DNA of 64,000 nt from Clostridiales bacterium (GTDB lineage: Bacteria; Bacillota; Clostridia; Oscillospirales; Ruminococcaceae): contig JAHZAY010000004.1 of NCBI GenBank assembly GCA_019423685.1, positions 62,001 through 126,000 of the forward strand. The letters run 5' to 3'. The notes below the pieces were generated by a model. The model worked only from the letters and a program-made list of their open reading frames with translations. It was not told the DNA's origin and did no database searches. Both the position numbers and the translations under genes were made by a program. This document shows positions 44,500 through 53,056 of this stretch, in pieces. Within the stretch, counting starts at the first letter, position 1, and each line of letters opens with the position of its first letter.

Positions 44500-44534
44500 G
44501 AGCTGCTGGAGAAATGTGCCGGCAGCTCTTTTTT
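44500..44534 (+). terminator. Terminator after pfkA
   Basis: The GAGCTGC/GCAGCTC stem, extended by GG/CC inside, is followed by six T. Confidence 0.75.
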
Positions 44535-44563
44535 ATAGCAGATGAAAAGGAGAGGATAGGGAA

Positions 44564-45052
44564 ATGGAAATAGAGCGAAAATTTCTGATCCGCTGGGATG
44601 AGATACAGTCTCTGGGACTGCCGGAGGTGCGTTCGGCGCAGAGTTGGCAGGGATATTTGAGCGCAGCGACGCCGGTGGTGCGCATCCGCAAACGGGACTT
44701 TGCAGACGGCCACACCGACTATATCCTGTGCATCAAGGGAAAAGGCAAGTTGGCGCGCGAAGAGATTGAAAAGGAGCTCAGCCCGGAGGAATTTCATGCT
44801 CTGGAAGGGATGCTGCCCATCCCGATGATTCACAAGGATTACCATGTGTACCGCCTGCCGGACGGACATCTGTTGGAGTGCAGCCTGGTAGATGGCAAGT
44901 TTGCCTATGCGGAGGTCGAGTTTGACAGTGTAGAGGAGGCAAAAGCGTTTGAGATGCCGCCCTACCTGCACAAAGATGTGACCGAGGACCCGTATTATTC
45001 GATGTCGGGTTACTGGAAACGCAAACAGATCACCGTTTCGTTCGCTCTGTAA
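44564..45052 (+). CDS. CYTH-domain protein (triphosphate tunnel metalloenzyme)
   Basis: A 162-residue protein beginning MEIERKFLIR, the EIERKF signature of CYTH enzymes. Charged beta-strand motifs follow (VRIRKR, YILCIKGKGKLAREEIEKEL, YAEVEFDS). Bacterial members hydrolyse inorganic triphosphate or related compounds. A GGAGAGGATAGGG stretch precedes the ATG. Confidence 0.88.
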   Translation: MEIERKFLIRWDEIQSLGLPEVRSAQSWQGYLSAATPVVRIRKRDFADGHTDYILCIKGKGKLAREEIEKELSPEEFHALEGMLPIPMIHKDYHVYRLPDGHLLECSLVDGKFAYAEVEFDSVEEAKAFEMPPYLHKDVTEDPYYSMSGYWKRKQITVSFAL

Positions 45053-45063
45053 CAGGGCAATCC

Positions 45064-45101
45064 AAAAGGCCGAGACCAATTTAATGGTCCCGGCCTTTTT
45101 T
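45064..45101. terminator. Terminator after the CYTH gene
   Basis: The stem AAAAGGCCGAGACC, pairing with one mismatch, is followed by six T. The A-run on the other side also allows use by the converging DUF2812 gene. Confidence 0.82.
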
Positions 45102-45145
45102 GATGTTCTGCGATTTACCAAACTGTGCGCTTTGGAAAATGGTTG

Positions 45146-46549
45146 CTAGAGGCCAAGTTTCTGACGAATGATGGCGATCTGTTCGGCGGTTGGCTCCCAG
45201 CTCAAATCCAGCTGCAAGATGCAGCCCGGCGCATAGCAGACGTAAAATTCCGGCAGCGCTTCCTCCCCGATGTGGCGCTGATACACGGCACTGGCTCCCC
45301 ACTCGGGCGCCTGCACCAGCAAAAAAGTGTCTTTTTGGGAATCAAACGGATCATAGATAAACTTTTCTTCTGATTTGAGAAGCGATTTTAACACAGGCTC
45401 ATACCAGAAGGGCTGTTTGAGGCGAATCACAGTATAGAGCAGGCGTTCGTCACCCCCCAGCTCGTCGGGAAAGCCGGTCTGGCTTGCCTTGAGCACCGAA
45501 GCGAGGGGAGAGGATTGTGCTGTCAGCTCGCAGGAATAGTGCGGGTAATCGGTGGGGCGCAGATCCTCCACCGTGAGGGGAATGGGGTCGTTGTAGACCT
45601 TCCAATCCCAGGTGCTGCTTCCGTTTTGGGTGGTGTAGATGTAGGCCGGTTGCTTTTCAAAGATTCCCAGATCATGCAGCCGGCTAAAGAAAAATGTCTG
45701 TCCAAAACCGTACCCGACGCTTAGCACCACAATCAGTACGCCGATTGCAGCGATGTTGGCCTCTCTTCCAAAGCCCTTTTTTCGCATCATCGAGCGTGCG
45801 CCCAAGATGACGGCAATCATCGCAGCGGTTGCGGCAACCGGAACCAAAAGGATGACCCAACGGGAACCGAGTGTGAAGAGATAGAGCACCAGCAGCAGGA
45901 GTACCATCCCGCTCATGATCCTTTCTGGCAGAGAGCGGAGGGGGCCGCTTTCGATGCAGCTTCCGCCCCTTGCAATCGAGCGTTGGGAACGCCGGCGCCA
46001 GAGATAGTAGCCTATAAGAGCAATTCCCACGTCCACAATAGCCAGCAACGGCAGGGCAATGACAATTAAGCGGGAGTTGCTTGCAAGGGAGAAGGCGAGG
46101 TCCTCCGACGCAGTTATGAGCTGCAAAACCAAAAGCAGAATCATCAGGCCCAGAAGGAGAAAGTTGCCGGGTAAAAAGTTTTTGCGCATACAGCGGTGGA
46201 TATTTTCCAGGCGGCTGAATTCGTCTGTCTCCAGCGGGACGGCATTGAGGTTTTCGTTGTAAAAAATTTGCATCTGTGCCCACTGGGTGGTGAACTGCCA
46301 ACCGGCGGCCTGACAGTACTCCATAAAATCCTGCTGGTGTTCGGTGGGCTCGGGATTAAAGTCAGAAGCTTCTGGAAAATAGGTGACAGCAAAGCGCAGC
46401 GGCGTGGGCTGAATCCGGCGATAGGTCCAAAAGTAGTTGCTGATTTTGGAGATCATCCACCCCTTTTGGGCCATCTTTTCCAGATGACGGGCAATTCCCT
46501 GGTAGTCATAAAACCGAAAAAATTCGATTCTTCTCTTTGTCTTTCTCAT
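45146..46549 (-). CDS. DUF2812 membrane protein
   Basis: A 467-residue protein. The N-terminal 130 residues match the DUF2812 pattern (FFRFYDYQGIARHLEKMAQKGWMI and later FNPEPTEHQQDFMEYCQAAGW). Five or so membrane helices follow, then a large C-terminal soluble part. The start at 46549 overlaps the padR stop (ATGA). The family is nearly always paired with PadR regulators; a role in envelope stress or drug response is suspected but unproven. Confidence 0.82.
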   Translation of the reverse strand: MRKTKRRIEFFRFYDYQGIARHLEKMAQKGWMISKISNYFWTYRRIQPTPLRFAVTYFPEASDFNPEPTEHQQDFMEYCQAAGWQFTTQWAQMQIFYNENLNAVPLETDEFSRLENIHRCMRKNFLPGNFLLLGLMILLLVLQLITASEDLAFSLASNSRLIVIALPLLAIVDVGIALIGYYLWRRRSQRSIARGGSCIESGPLRSLPERIMSGMVLLLLVLYLFTLGSRWVILLVPVAATAAMIAVILGARSMMRKKGFGREANIAAIGVLIVVLSVGYGFGQTFFFSRLHDLGIFEKQPAYIYTTQNGSSTWDWKVYNDPIPLTVEDLRPTDYPHYSCELTAQSSPLASVLKASQTGFPDELGGDERLLYTVIRLKQPFWYEPVLKSLLKSEEKFIYDPFDSQKDTFLLVQAPEWGASAVYQRHIGEEALPEFYVCYAPGCILQLDLSWEPTAEQIAIIRQKLGL

Positions 46550-46875
46550 ACTTTTTCTCCTCCTTGTTCCCCCATCAAGTTTTGGTAGTCCTGCAACTGC
46601 TGCTGCATCCGCTGGCACTCTTCGCGCAGCGCCTGCTTGCCTTTTTCTGTGAGCACATAGGTGCGCTTTCTCCCAAAGGAGGCGGTTTCTTCGATCATCC
46701 CTGCCAGCCGAAAGCTGTCCAAAAGGTTGTACAGCGTCCCGGGGCCGATGGGAACTCTGCCCTTGGTGATCTGTTCCACCTGGGCCATGATGTCGATGCC
46801 GCAGCAGGGGGTGCGCAGCGATAGAAGAATGTAAAACATCTGCTCGGTTAAGGTTTGAAATTTTTCTCGGGGCAT
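46546..46875 (-). CDS. PadR family transcriptional regulator
   Basis: A 109-residue winged-helix repressor. Recognition parts are TEQMFYILLSLRTPCCGIDI and IGPGTLYNLLDSFRLAGMI, with the wing KRTYVLTEKGKQAL. The C-terminal helix that forms the dimer is short, as in the PadR-s2 type. The start at 46875 has GAGGAGG six or so bases upstream. It is the first gene of the operon with DUF2812, and the promoter carries paired dyads, so it probably represses itself. Confidence 0.9.
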   Translation of the reverse strand: MPREKFQTLTEQMFYILLSLRTPCCGIDIMAQVEQITKGRVPIGPGTLYNLLDSFRLAGMIEETASFGRKRTYVLTEKGKQALREECQRMQQQLQDYQNLMGEQGGEKV

Positions 46876-46890
46876 CCGCTTCCTCCTCTC

Positions 46891-46946
46891 TATCGAATAT
46901 CGATATTTCTTGCCTTCATTATAATATCGATTATCGAGATTGTCAA
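46891..46946 (-). promoter_or_regulatory. Consensus promoter with paired inverted repeats (PadR operator)
   Basis: Minus strand TTGACA (46946-46941), 17 bases, TATAAT (46923-46918): both perfect. The spacer contains TCGATAATCGATATT (46937-46923), and the early leader contains the near-inverted copy AATATCGATATTCGATA (46907-46891). The two arms flank the -10 box and start site and match at 13 of 15 positions. This is where a self-repressing dimer would bind. Confidence 0.75.
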
Positions 46947-47010
46947 GGGAGGAGGCAAAAAGCTTCAAAAGTGCGTTGGGAAGTGCTGGGGAAACAAGGG
47001 GTGCGACGAT

Positions 47011-47044
47011 AAAAAAAGCCCCTCCGCCAAGCTTAGCGGAGGGG
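47011..47044 (-). terminator. Terminator after the second MATE gene
   Basis: On the minus strand the stem CCCCTCCGC with complement has an 8-base loop and is followed by seven T. Confidence 0.85.
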
Positions 47045-47054
47045 TGAGAAAAAG

Positions 47055-48452
47055 TTATGCGTTATATCGTTGCGCCAAAAATTCGGGGGTAAAGCGTTTA
47101 AAGCGCACCGCACACAGGATGCCGCGGACGCACAGGTCGCAGACCATCGCAATCCAGGAGCCGGCAAGGCCAATTTTGAAGCCAAAAACCAGGATGGGGG
47201 CCAGGGTGCAGCGCACCGCCCACATGCCGATGAGGGAAATAGCCAGCGGGAAACGGGTGTCTCCCAATCCTCTGAGCGCACCGGAAAGGACGATGGAAAC
47301 GCCGAACAGCGGCTCGGCCACCGCAACGATGCGCAGCATGTTGGCAGCCTGCTCGATAACGGCCGGATCGGAGGAAAAGATGCTGGAGAGCGGGGTGGCA
47401 AAGAGGAAGAGCAAAAGCCCCATGAAGGAGGAGCAGGCAAGGCCCATCAGTCCGGAAAGCTTTCCGAAGCGGCGGGCATCGTGAAACTCCTGCGCGCCGT
47501 AAGATTGGCCGACCAGAGCGGTAGCGGCGTAGGAGATGCCGTCTGCTGGCATGTAGCTCAAGCCTTCAGCGGTGACAGCGACGTGTGCAGCAGCCAGAGC
47601 AGTAGTGCCGAGCGATGCGTTGATGCGGGTGATGACGATCTGGCCTGCGCTGACGGTGGCGTGTTCCAGTGCCGTTGGAACGCCGAGTTCGAGCGCGCGG
47701 GCGATGATCTTGCGATCTGGTTTAAACCCGCCATCCCGCAGCGAGATGCGGTACTCCTTCTTGCCAAAGAGGGCGATGCAGGTGATGCCCAAGCCGGTGA
47801 GGGTGGTGGAGATGGTGGTGGCGACGGCAGCTCCTGCGACTCCCCAACCGGTGCCGGGGAGGACGATGCTCATGCCCAACAGGGTGGCGGAGCGGGTGGG
47901 ATAGATAAAAAGGAAGTTGAGCAGGACGTTGAGAAGGTTGGCGGAGGTGTTGAGGATAAGCGGGGTGCGGGTGTCGCCCATGCAGCGCAGCACGGCGGAG
48001 AATGCATAGGAACCTGTCTGGAAGGGCAGCGAGAGCAGATAAATTTGCAGGTAACGGACAGCGTCCGGAATGACAGCGGCCTCTGCGCCCATCCATCTGG
48101 GAAGATGGGGAGAAATCAGCAGGCAGATAGCGGTGATGAAAAGCCCCATCGCGATGACGGCGATCAGCGTCTGTCGGATGATTCGGAGGGTTTGCGGCTT
48201 GTCTTTGGCACCGATCGAGTGGGCCACCTGGACAGAATAGCCCACGCCGATGGCGCTGAGGATGCTGCTGATGAGCCAGGTGGGGGAGGAGTTGATGGCC
48301 ACAGCGGCGGTGGCGTTTGCACCGAGGGTGCCGACCATTGCCGTGTCGACATAGCGTACTAGGGTGAGCAGCAGCTGCTCGAGAATGGCAGGCCAGGCAA
48401 GGATCAGCAGTACCATGAGGTGGCTGCGGCTGCGGGAGTTGGAAGTGGACAT
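47055..48452 (-). CDS. MATE family efflux transporter
   Basis: A 465-residue, 12-helix MATE protein, only distantly similar to the one at 31494. It has LAWPAILEQLLLTLVRYVDTAMVG at the start (seen in parts) and the repeat entry ALELGVPTALEHATVSAGQIV. The start at 48452 follows AGGAGG by nine bases; the longer frame contains the promoter. It is a single-gene unit. Confidence 0.9.
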   Translation of the reverse strand: MSTSNSRSRSHLMVLLILAWPAILEQLLLTLVRYVDTAMVGTLGANATAAVAINSSPTWLISSILSAIGVGYSVQVAHSIGAKDKPQTLRIIRQTLIAVIAMGLFITAICLLISPHLPRWMGAEAAVIPDAVRYLQIYLLSLPFQTGSYAFSAVLRCMGDTRTPLILNTSANLLNVLLNFLFIYPTRSATLLGMSIVLPGTGWGVAGAAVATTISTTLTGLGITCIALFGKKEYRISLRDGGFKPDRKIIARALELGVPTALEHATVSAGQIVITRINASLGTTALAAAHVAVTAEGLSYMPADGISYAATALVGQSYGAQEFHDARRFGKLSGLMGLACSSFMGLLLFLFATPLSSIFSSDPAVIEQAANMLRIVAVAEPLFGVSIVLSGALRGLGDTRFPLAISLIGMWAVRCTLAPILVFGFKIGLAGSWIAMVCDLCVRGILCAVRFKRFTPEFLAQRYNA

Positions 48453-48486
48453 GGGTGAAAGCCTCCTGAGGTTATATAGTACCTCC

Positions 48487-48515
48487 ATTATACAGGATGA
48501 GAAGATGTTTGTAAA
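48487..48515 (-). promoter_or_regulatory. Promoter for the second MATE gene
   Basis: Minus strand TTTACA (48515-48510), 17 bases, TATAAT (48492-48487). Confidence 0.75.
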
Positions 48516-48634
48516 GTGAGTGAGAAGGAGAAAAATCCATAAAAAGAAAGTATTTGCTTTTGCTTCTTTCCCCGTATCCCGATGCAAACGGATTGTTTAT
48601 ATCGCTTTTAAAAGGCAAACAAAAAAGAAAACAC

Positions 48635-48665
48635 TTGACTTAGAGTATACTCCATGTGGTATAGT
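48635..48665 (+). promoter_or_regulatory. MerR-type promoter (19-bp spacer with dyad)
   Basis: TTGACT (48635-48640) and TATAGT (48660-48665) are 19 bases apart, the over-long spacing typical of MerR-activated promoters. The spacer centre has the perfect 10-base palindrome GAGTATACTC in the context TTAGAGTATACTCCAT, resembling known MerR-family operators. Confidence 0.65.
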
Positions 48666-48721
48666 AATAGAAGACTGCTGGTAATTCCCGGCAAAATTGA
48701 TAGGAAAGTTGTGATTCGACC

Positions 48722-49279
48722 ATGAACAAAAATGTGAAAACTCTGACGCTGGCTGCGCTCTTTCTGGCTCTCGGCCTGGTATTGCCCTTCTTCACCGGCC
48801 AAATTCCGCAAATCGGCAGCATGCTGCTCCCGATGCACATTCCGGTCTTTCTCTGCGGCCTGATCTGCGGCGGTCCCTGGGGTGCGCTGATCGGCTTTAT
48901 TTTGCCGCTCATCCGCTTTGTCCTCTTTGGTATGCCACCGATTTTCCCGACCGGCATCGCCATGTGCTTTGAGCTGATGACCTATGGCTTTGCCGCAGGT
49001 TTTATTTATAACCACTCCCGCTGGCAGTGTGTTGTCTCGCTCTACCGCTCGCTGATCGCTGCTATGCTCATCGGCCGCGTCGTTTGGGGCATTGTGGAGG
49101 TCATTCTGCTGGGCCTCAGCGGCAGCGCCTTTACCTGGCAGGCATTCATCGCAGGGGCACTGCTCAACGCAATTCCCGGCATTATCCTGCAGCTGATCCT
49201 GATTCCGGCGGTCATGGTTGCGCTCAACCGCACAGGACTGGTGCCCTTTAAAAAGAAAGAAAAGGCAGTCAACCAATAG
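48722..49279 (+). CDS. ECF transporter S-component, substrate unknown
   Basis: A 185-residue membrane protein with about six helices and the S-component pattern (MLLPMHIPVFLCGLICGGPWG). It would bind a vitamin-like substrate and share the common ECF T and ATPase subunits, which are encoded elsewhere. No riboswitch is seen. The ribosome site is weak (AGGAAAG 13 bases upstream). It stands alone between its promoter and a terminator. Confidence 0.8.
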   Translation: MNKNVKTLTLAALFLALGLVLPFFTGQIPQIGSMLLPMHIPVFLCGLICGGPWGALIGFILPLIRFVLFGMPPIFPTGIAMCFELMTYGFAAGFIYNHSRWQCVVSLYRSLIAAMLIGRVVWGIVEVILLGLSGSAFTWQAFIAGALLNAIPGIILQLILIPAVMVALNRTGLVPFKKKEKAVNQ

Positions 49280-49346
49280 CCTGATCGCTTTGCGCATCTA
49301 AACCGACTAAAACACAGGGCAAAAGTTTAAGCCCATTTGCCCCTAT

Positions 49347-49378
49347 AAAAAAAGACCTCCAAGCGGAGGTCTTTTTTT
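49347..49378. terminator. Bidirectional terminator
   Basis: The GACCTCC/GGAGGTC stem has a 4-base loop and seven A or T on each side. It lies between the ECF S gene and the converging CarD gene. Confidence 0.9.
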
Positions 49379-49457
49379 ATAGAAAATAGGAAACTTTCCC
49401 ATGTATTTGGAAGGATGAGCAAAAAGCAGCTTACAGGATGGAAATCTCGAGAACCTG

Positions 49458-49967
49458 CTATGCCTGCAGCGACAGGTCGATTTGTTCTTTGATTTGCTCC
49501 GGGGAGGTGCCGAGCGCGACGGCAAATTCTGCACAGATAATCTTCTGCGCAAAGGTCAGATAGCGCTGATCGATGTTGCTTAACTTTTTGTGGAGCTGGT
49601 TGGCGCGCTGCCGCTTGATGTACACCTCTTTAATGAGTGCCAGATATACGCCGGGGTCGTAGGAATCGGTCAGCTTTTGATAGTGCTCGTTGAGCTTGGC
49701 CGGTTGAGAGGAATAAAAGACCTGGGGTTCCAACTCGGGGATCTTGCGCATATATTCGCTTGCGGAATCGGAACTGATCGCCTCGCGGATGTGGACGGAG
49801 CTGTCCACCGGAACCATGATCTTCTCGTTGCCGTCGGCAAAGAGGGGCGAAAGCTCGTAATAAAGCCGATCGGGGCCGGTATGTCCGCGGCTTTGCGGGG
49901 TGCCGATGCCGTCGACGCGGCAGATGCCGTGCTTGCCATAAAGAATATAGGAGCCAACAGGAAACAT
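49458..49967 (-). CDS. CarD family transcriptional regulator
   Basis: A 169-residue protein. The N-terminal RNA-polymerase-interacting domain is seen in FPVGSYILYGKHGICRVDGI and LYYELSPLF. The C-terminal half is helical and basic (YIKRQRANQLHKKLS). CarD proteins bind the RNA polymerase beta subunit and stabilise open complexes. The ATG at 49967 follows AAAGGAG. The leader contains two hairpins (see 49990-50084). Confidence 0.88.
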   Translation of the reverse strand: MFPVGSYILYGKHGICRVDGIGTPQSRGHTGPDRLYYELSPLFADGNEKIMVPVDSSVHIREAISSDSASEYMRKIPELEPQVFYSSQPAKLNEHYQKLTDSYDPGVYLALIKEVYIKRQRANQLHKKLSNIDQRYLTFAQKIICAEFAVALGTSPEQIKEQIDLSLQA

Positions 49968-49989
49968 AAGTAAAAAAACTCCTTTCTTA

Positions 49990-50084
49990 CAAAAGATGGA
50001 ACAAAAATTCCATCGAACACAGAACGAAAAAGAGGAAAAATATCCTCTTTTTTTATTATATCATATAGAATGACGAATCTTCAA
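49990..50084 (-). promoter_or_regulatory. CarD promoter and hairpin leader
   Basis: Minus strand TTGAAG (50084-50079), 18 bases, TATAAT (50060-50055). The transcript start, about 50048, falls directly on hairpin AAAGAGGA/TCCTCTTT (50049-50030), followed by TTTTT-rich sequence. A second hairpin, GATGGAA/TTCCATC (50014-49995), has TTTT behind it. Both look like weak terminators ahead of the gene. The 478-base gap 49968-50445 holds this plus the fusion-gene promoter. Confidence 0.6.
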
Positions 50085-50328
50085 AAGAAATTCTGTATAA
50101 AAATGATAAGTTCTACACGGGCAAAATGTCCTCTTTTTTAGAATACTAGAAGGAAAAAGAAGCTTTGTGGTTAGGATAATGGTGAAGAAGATGTGTGTGC
50201 GATGGAATGGCCCAGCAAAACGCGGCAAAAGAGGGCGACCACTTCGATGAATGGAAGAAAAAAAACTGCATGTGGCGGGCAAACCCATAGCCCTTTATAC
50301 AAAAACATCCCGCGGGGTTGAGGCTCCG

Positions 50329-50426
50329 TTATCGGATTATGAAAAAATAATCAACCCCCTACCATTCCGTGTGAAAACATAGTATAATGAATCCAGAAGT
50401 AAGCAAGTCCATCTGAATTATCGGAT
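50329..50426 (+). promoter_or_regulatory. Promoter region of the sulfite-reductase-like fusion
   Basis: A clear -10 box TATAAT lies at 50383-50388 with no good -35 box (TACCAT at the right distance), which suggests activation by a regulator. The nonamer TTATCGGAT occurs twice, at 50329-50337 and 50418-50426, on either side. GATTAT and ATAATC form an inverted repeat at 50335-50352. Confidence 0.45.
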
Positions 50427-50445
50427 AGGAAAGAGAGGTCAATTG

Positions 50446-53025
50446 ATGAAAATTCTGATTATTGGCGGCGTTGCTGCCGGTACAAAAGCTGCCGCAAAGT
50501 TAAAGCGCCAGCTCCCAGGTGCGGAAGTTACCGTCATCACAAAGGGCAAGGATATCTCCTATGCCGGCTGTGGCCTGCCGTACTATGTTGGCGGACTGAT
50601 CCAGGAAAAGGAACAGCTCATCGTCAACACCCCCGCTAAATTTACTGCTCTGACTGGGGCAAAAGTTCTCACCGAACGTGAGGTCACCCACCTCGACCCA
50701 GCATCCAAAACCCTCACCGCCAATAACCTGCGCACCGGTGCACAGGAATCGTATGATTTTGACGAGTGTGTCATCGCGTGCGGCGCTTCCTCCATCGTGC
50801 CTCCGCTGCCGGGTGTTTCCCTGCCGGGCGTCTTTACCATGCGCACGCCACAGGATGCCATCGACCTGCGCGAGTTCCTCGCACAGTCCGGTGCAAAACG
50901 TGCTGTTGTAGCCGGAGGCGGCTTCATCGGCCTGGAAGTTGCGGAGAACCTGATGGTTCAGGGCCTGTCGGTTACTGTCATCGATATGGCAGACCAGATT
51001 ATGCCGGGATTTGATCCGGATATGGCCGACTATGCAAAGCGCCACCTCGAGTCTAAGGGAATTAAGGTTCGCCTGAACACCCGCCTGGAAGCAGTCCTCG
51101 GCGATGTACAGGCCACCGGTGTCAAGGTGCCGGATGGCGAGATCAAGGCTGATGTTGTCGTCCTCTCGCTGGGCATTCGTCCAAACACCGCCTTCTTGAA
51201 GGATACCGGCCTCGATATGATGCCAAACGGCACCATCGTGGTCGATCACCAGATGAAAACCAACCTCGACCACATTTGGGCAGCTGGCGACTGTGCCTGC
51301 GTCACCAACCGCATCACCGGTGAGCGCGCATGGTCCCCGATGGGCTCTTCGGCCAATATGGAGGGCAGAACACTCGCAGAGGCATTGTCCGGCGAGGACA
51401 GCTCCTTCCCGGGCGTGCTCGGCACTGCTGTCGTCAAACTGCCTGAGCTCAACGGCGGCAAGACCGGTTTGAGCGAGCAGGCCGCTCAAAAGGCTGGTTT
51501 TGATGTCATTTCGACCACCATCGTCACCGACGACAAGGCACACTATTATCCGGATGCCGGCCTGTTTATCATCAAGCTCATCGCCGATAAAGCTTCCCGC
51601 AAGCTTTTGGGTGTGCAGGTTCTGGGCAGCGGCGCCGTCGACAAGGTGACCGACGTCGGTGTTGTTGCGCTGACTATGGGCGCCACCGTCGACCAGCTGC
51701 AAAATATGGACATGGCGTATGCGCCTCCGTTCTCCACTGCAATCCATCCGTTTGTCACGGCGATCAATGTCCTCAAGAACAAGATGGACGGCAAGGTAGA
51801 CAGCTTTACCCCATTCGAATTTATGCAGGGCAAGGCAGAGGGCTACCGCGTCATCGACACTGCCATCCTGCCAAAGGTTACTGGAGCACAGTATGTCGAT
51901 CTGACTGCTGTCAACGGAGAGGTCAAGGGCCTTTCCAAGGATGAAAAACTGCTGCTGGTCTGCGACAAGGGCAAACGCGCATACCTGCTGCAAAATCGCC
52001 TGCGCCACTTTGGCTACACCAACACCAAGGTTCTGGAAGGTGGCTTGACCTTCAACCAGATGCCAAAGCAGCAGGGCAAGGTGACCATCAGCGATGAGGA
52101 CATCAAGCGGGTAAAAGCTTGGGGCTTCCTCCACAACAAGGGCACCGACTGCTTTAATGCGCGCATCATCACCCGAAACGGCAAGATCACCGCGGAGGAA
52201 AATCAGTGCATCACCGAGGCTGCAAGACTCTTCGGCAGCGGCGACATCGAGATGACCTCCCGACTGACCATCGAGATTCCGGGTGTACCGTACGACAAGA
52301 TCGACGAGTTCCGCGCGTATGTCGCAGAATATGGTCTGGAAACGGGCGGTACCGGATCGAAGGTAAGACCGGTTGTCTCCTGCAAGGGCACAACCTGCCA
52401 GTACGGCCTGCTCGACAGCTTCGACCTGTCCCGCAAGATTCACGACCGCTTCTATAAGGGCTATGAGTCGGTTAAACTGCCGCACAAATTTAAACTTGCT
52501 GTCGGCGGTTGCCCGAACAACTGCGTCAAACCAAACCTCAACGACCTGGGTATTGTAGGACAGCGCATTCCGCAGTTTGAGGCAAGCCTCTGCCGCGGCT
52601 GTAAGGTCTGCCAGGTAGAAAATACCTGCCCGGTCGGCGCAGCAAAGGTTGTAGACGGCATGCTCAAGATCGATAAAGATATCTGCAACAACTGTGGCCG
52701 CTGCGTCACCAAGTGCCCATTCAAGGCAATGCCGGACGGCCAGTATGGCTACCGCATCTATATCGGCGGACGTTGGGGCAAGAAGGTTGCACAGGGCAGA
52801 CCGCTGGATCCGGTGTTCACCTCCGAAGAGGAAGTCATGAGCATCATCGAGAAGGCAATCCTGCTGTTCCGCGAACAGGGCAAGACCGGCGAGCGCTTCT
52901 CGGATACCATCGAGAGATTGGGCTTTGAGAATGTTCAGCAGCAGCTGCTCAGCGACGACATCCTCGCACGCAAGGATGAGATCCTCGGCGCCAAACTTCA
53001 CCTGGTTGGCGGCGCAACCTGCTAA
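50446..53025 (+). CDS. Fusion: CoA-disulfide-reductase-like flavoenzyme + rhodanese + siroheme reductase + ferredoxin
   Basis: An 859-residue, four-part protein. Residues 1-440 are a pyridine-nucleotide disulfide reductase with FAD motif GGVAAGTKAA, active-site Cys42 in AGCGLPYYVGG, and GAGDCA-type motif AAGDCACV. About 455-545 is a rhodanese domain with Cys506 in VCDKGKRAY. About 560-710 resembles a nitrite/sulfite reductase half with siroheme-cluster cysteines 646, 651, 689 and 693 (CKGTTC and GGCPNNC). Cys716-757 form two 4Fe-4S motifs, CRGCKVCQVENTCP and CNNCGRCVTKCP. All active-site cysteines are present. NAD(P)H oxidation could thus feed a siroheme centre in one chain, with sulfite, polysulfide or persulfide as likely substrates. 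The ATG at 50446 follows AGAGAGG. No partner gene is needed or seen. Confidence 0.82.
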   Translation: MKILIIGGVAAGTKAAAKLKRQLPGAEVTVITKGKDISYAGCGLPYYVGGLIQEKEQLIVNTPAKFTALTGAKVLTEREVTHLDPASKTLTANNLRTGAQESYDFDECVIACGASSIVPPLPGVSLPGVFTMRTPQDAIDLREFLAQSGAKRAVVAGGGFIGLEVAENLMVQGLSVTVIDMADQIMPGFDPDMADYAKRHLESKGIKVRLNTRLEAVLGDVQATGVKVPDGEIKADVVVLSLGIRPNTAFLKDTGLDMMPNGTIVVDHQMKTNLDHIWAAGDCACVTNRITGERAWSPMGSSANMEGRTLAEALSGEDSSFPGVLGTAVVKLPELNGGKTGLSEQAAQKAGFDVISTTIVTDDKAHYYPDAGLFIIKLIADKASRKLLGVQVLGSGAVDKVTDVGVVALTMGATVDQLQNMDMAYAPPFSTAIHPFVTAINVLKNKMDGKVDSFTPFEFMQGKAEGYRVIDTAILPKVTGAQYVDLTAVNGEVKGLSKDEKLLLVCDKGKRAYLLQNRLRHFGYTNTKVLEGGLTFNQMPKQQGKVTISDEDIKRVKAWGFLHNKGTDCFNARIITRNGKITAEENQCITEAARLFGSGDIEMTSRLTIEIPGVPYDKIDEFRAYVAEYGLETGGTGSKVRPVVSCKGTTCQYGLLDSFDLSRKIHDRFYKGYESVKLPHKFKLAVGGCPNNCVKPNLNDLGIVGQRIPQFEASLCRGCKVCQVENTCPVGAAKVVDGMLKIDKDICNNCGRCVTKCPFKAMPDGQYGYRIYIGGRWGKKVAQGRPLDPVFTSEEEVMSIIEKAILLFREQGKTGERFSDTIERLGFENVQQQLLSDDILARKDEILGAKLHLVGGATC

Positions 53026-53056
53026 TCGATTTTAGGCAATACACTTTTATAAAAAT

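Noticed and set aside
50251..50382. A 43-codon ATG frame upstream of the reductase fusion
   Set aside because: No ribosome site at a workable distance, and its end overlaps the -10 box of the next gene's promoter.
50500..53001. An 833-codon open frame on the minus strand
   Set aside because: It is antisense to the reductase fusion and arises from its codon bias; no ribosome site or recognisable motif.
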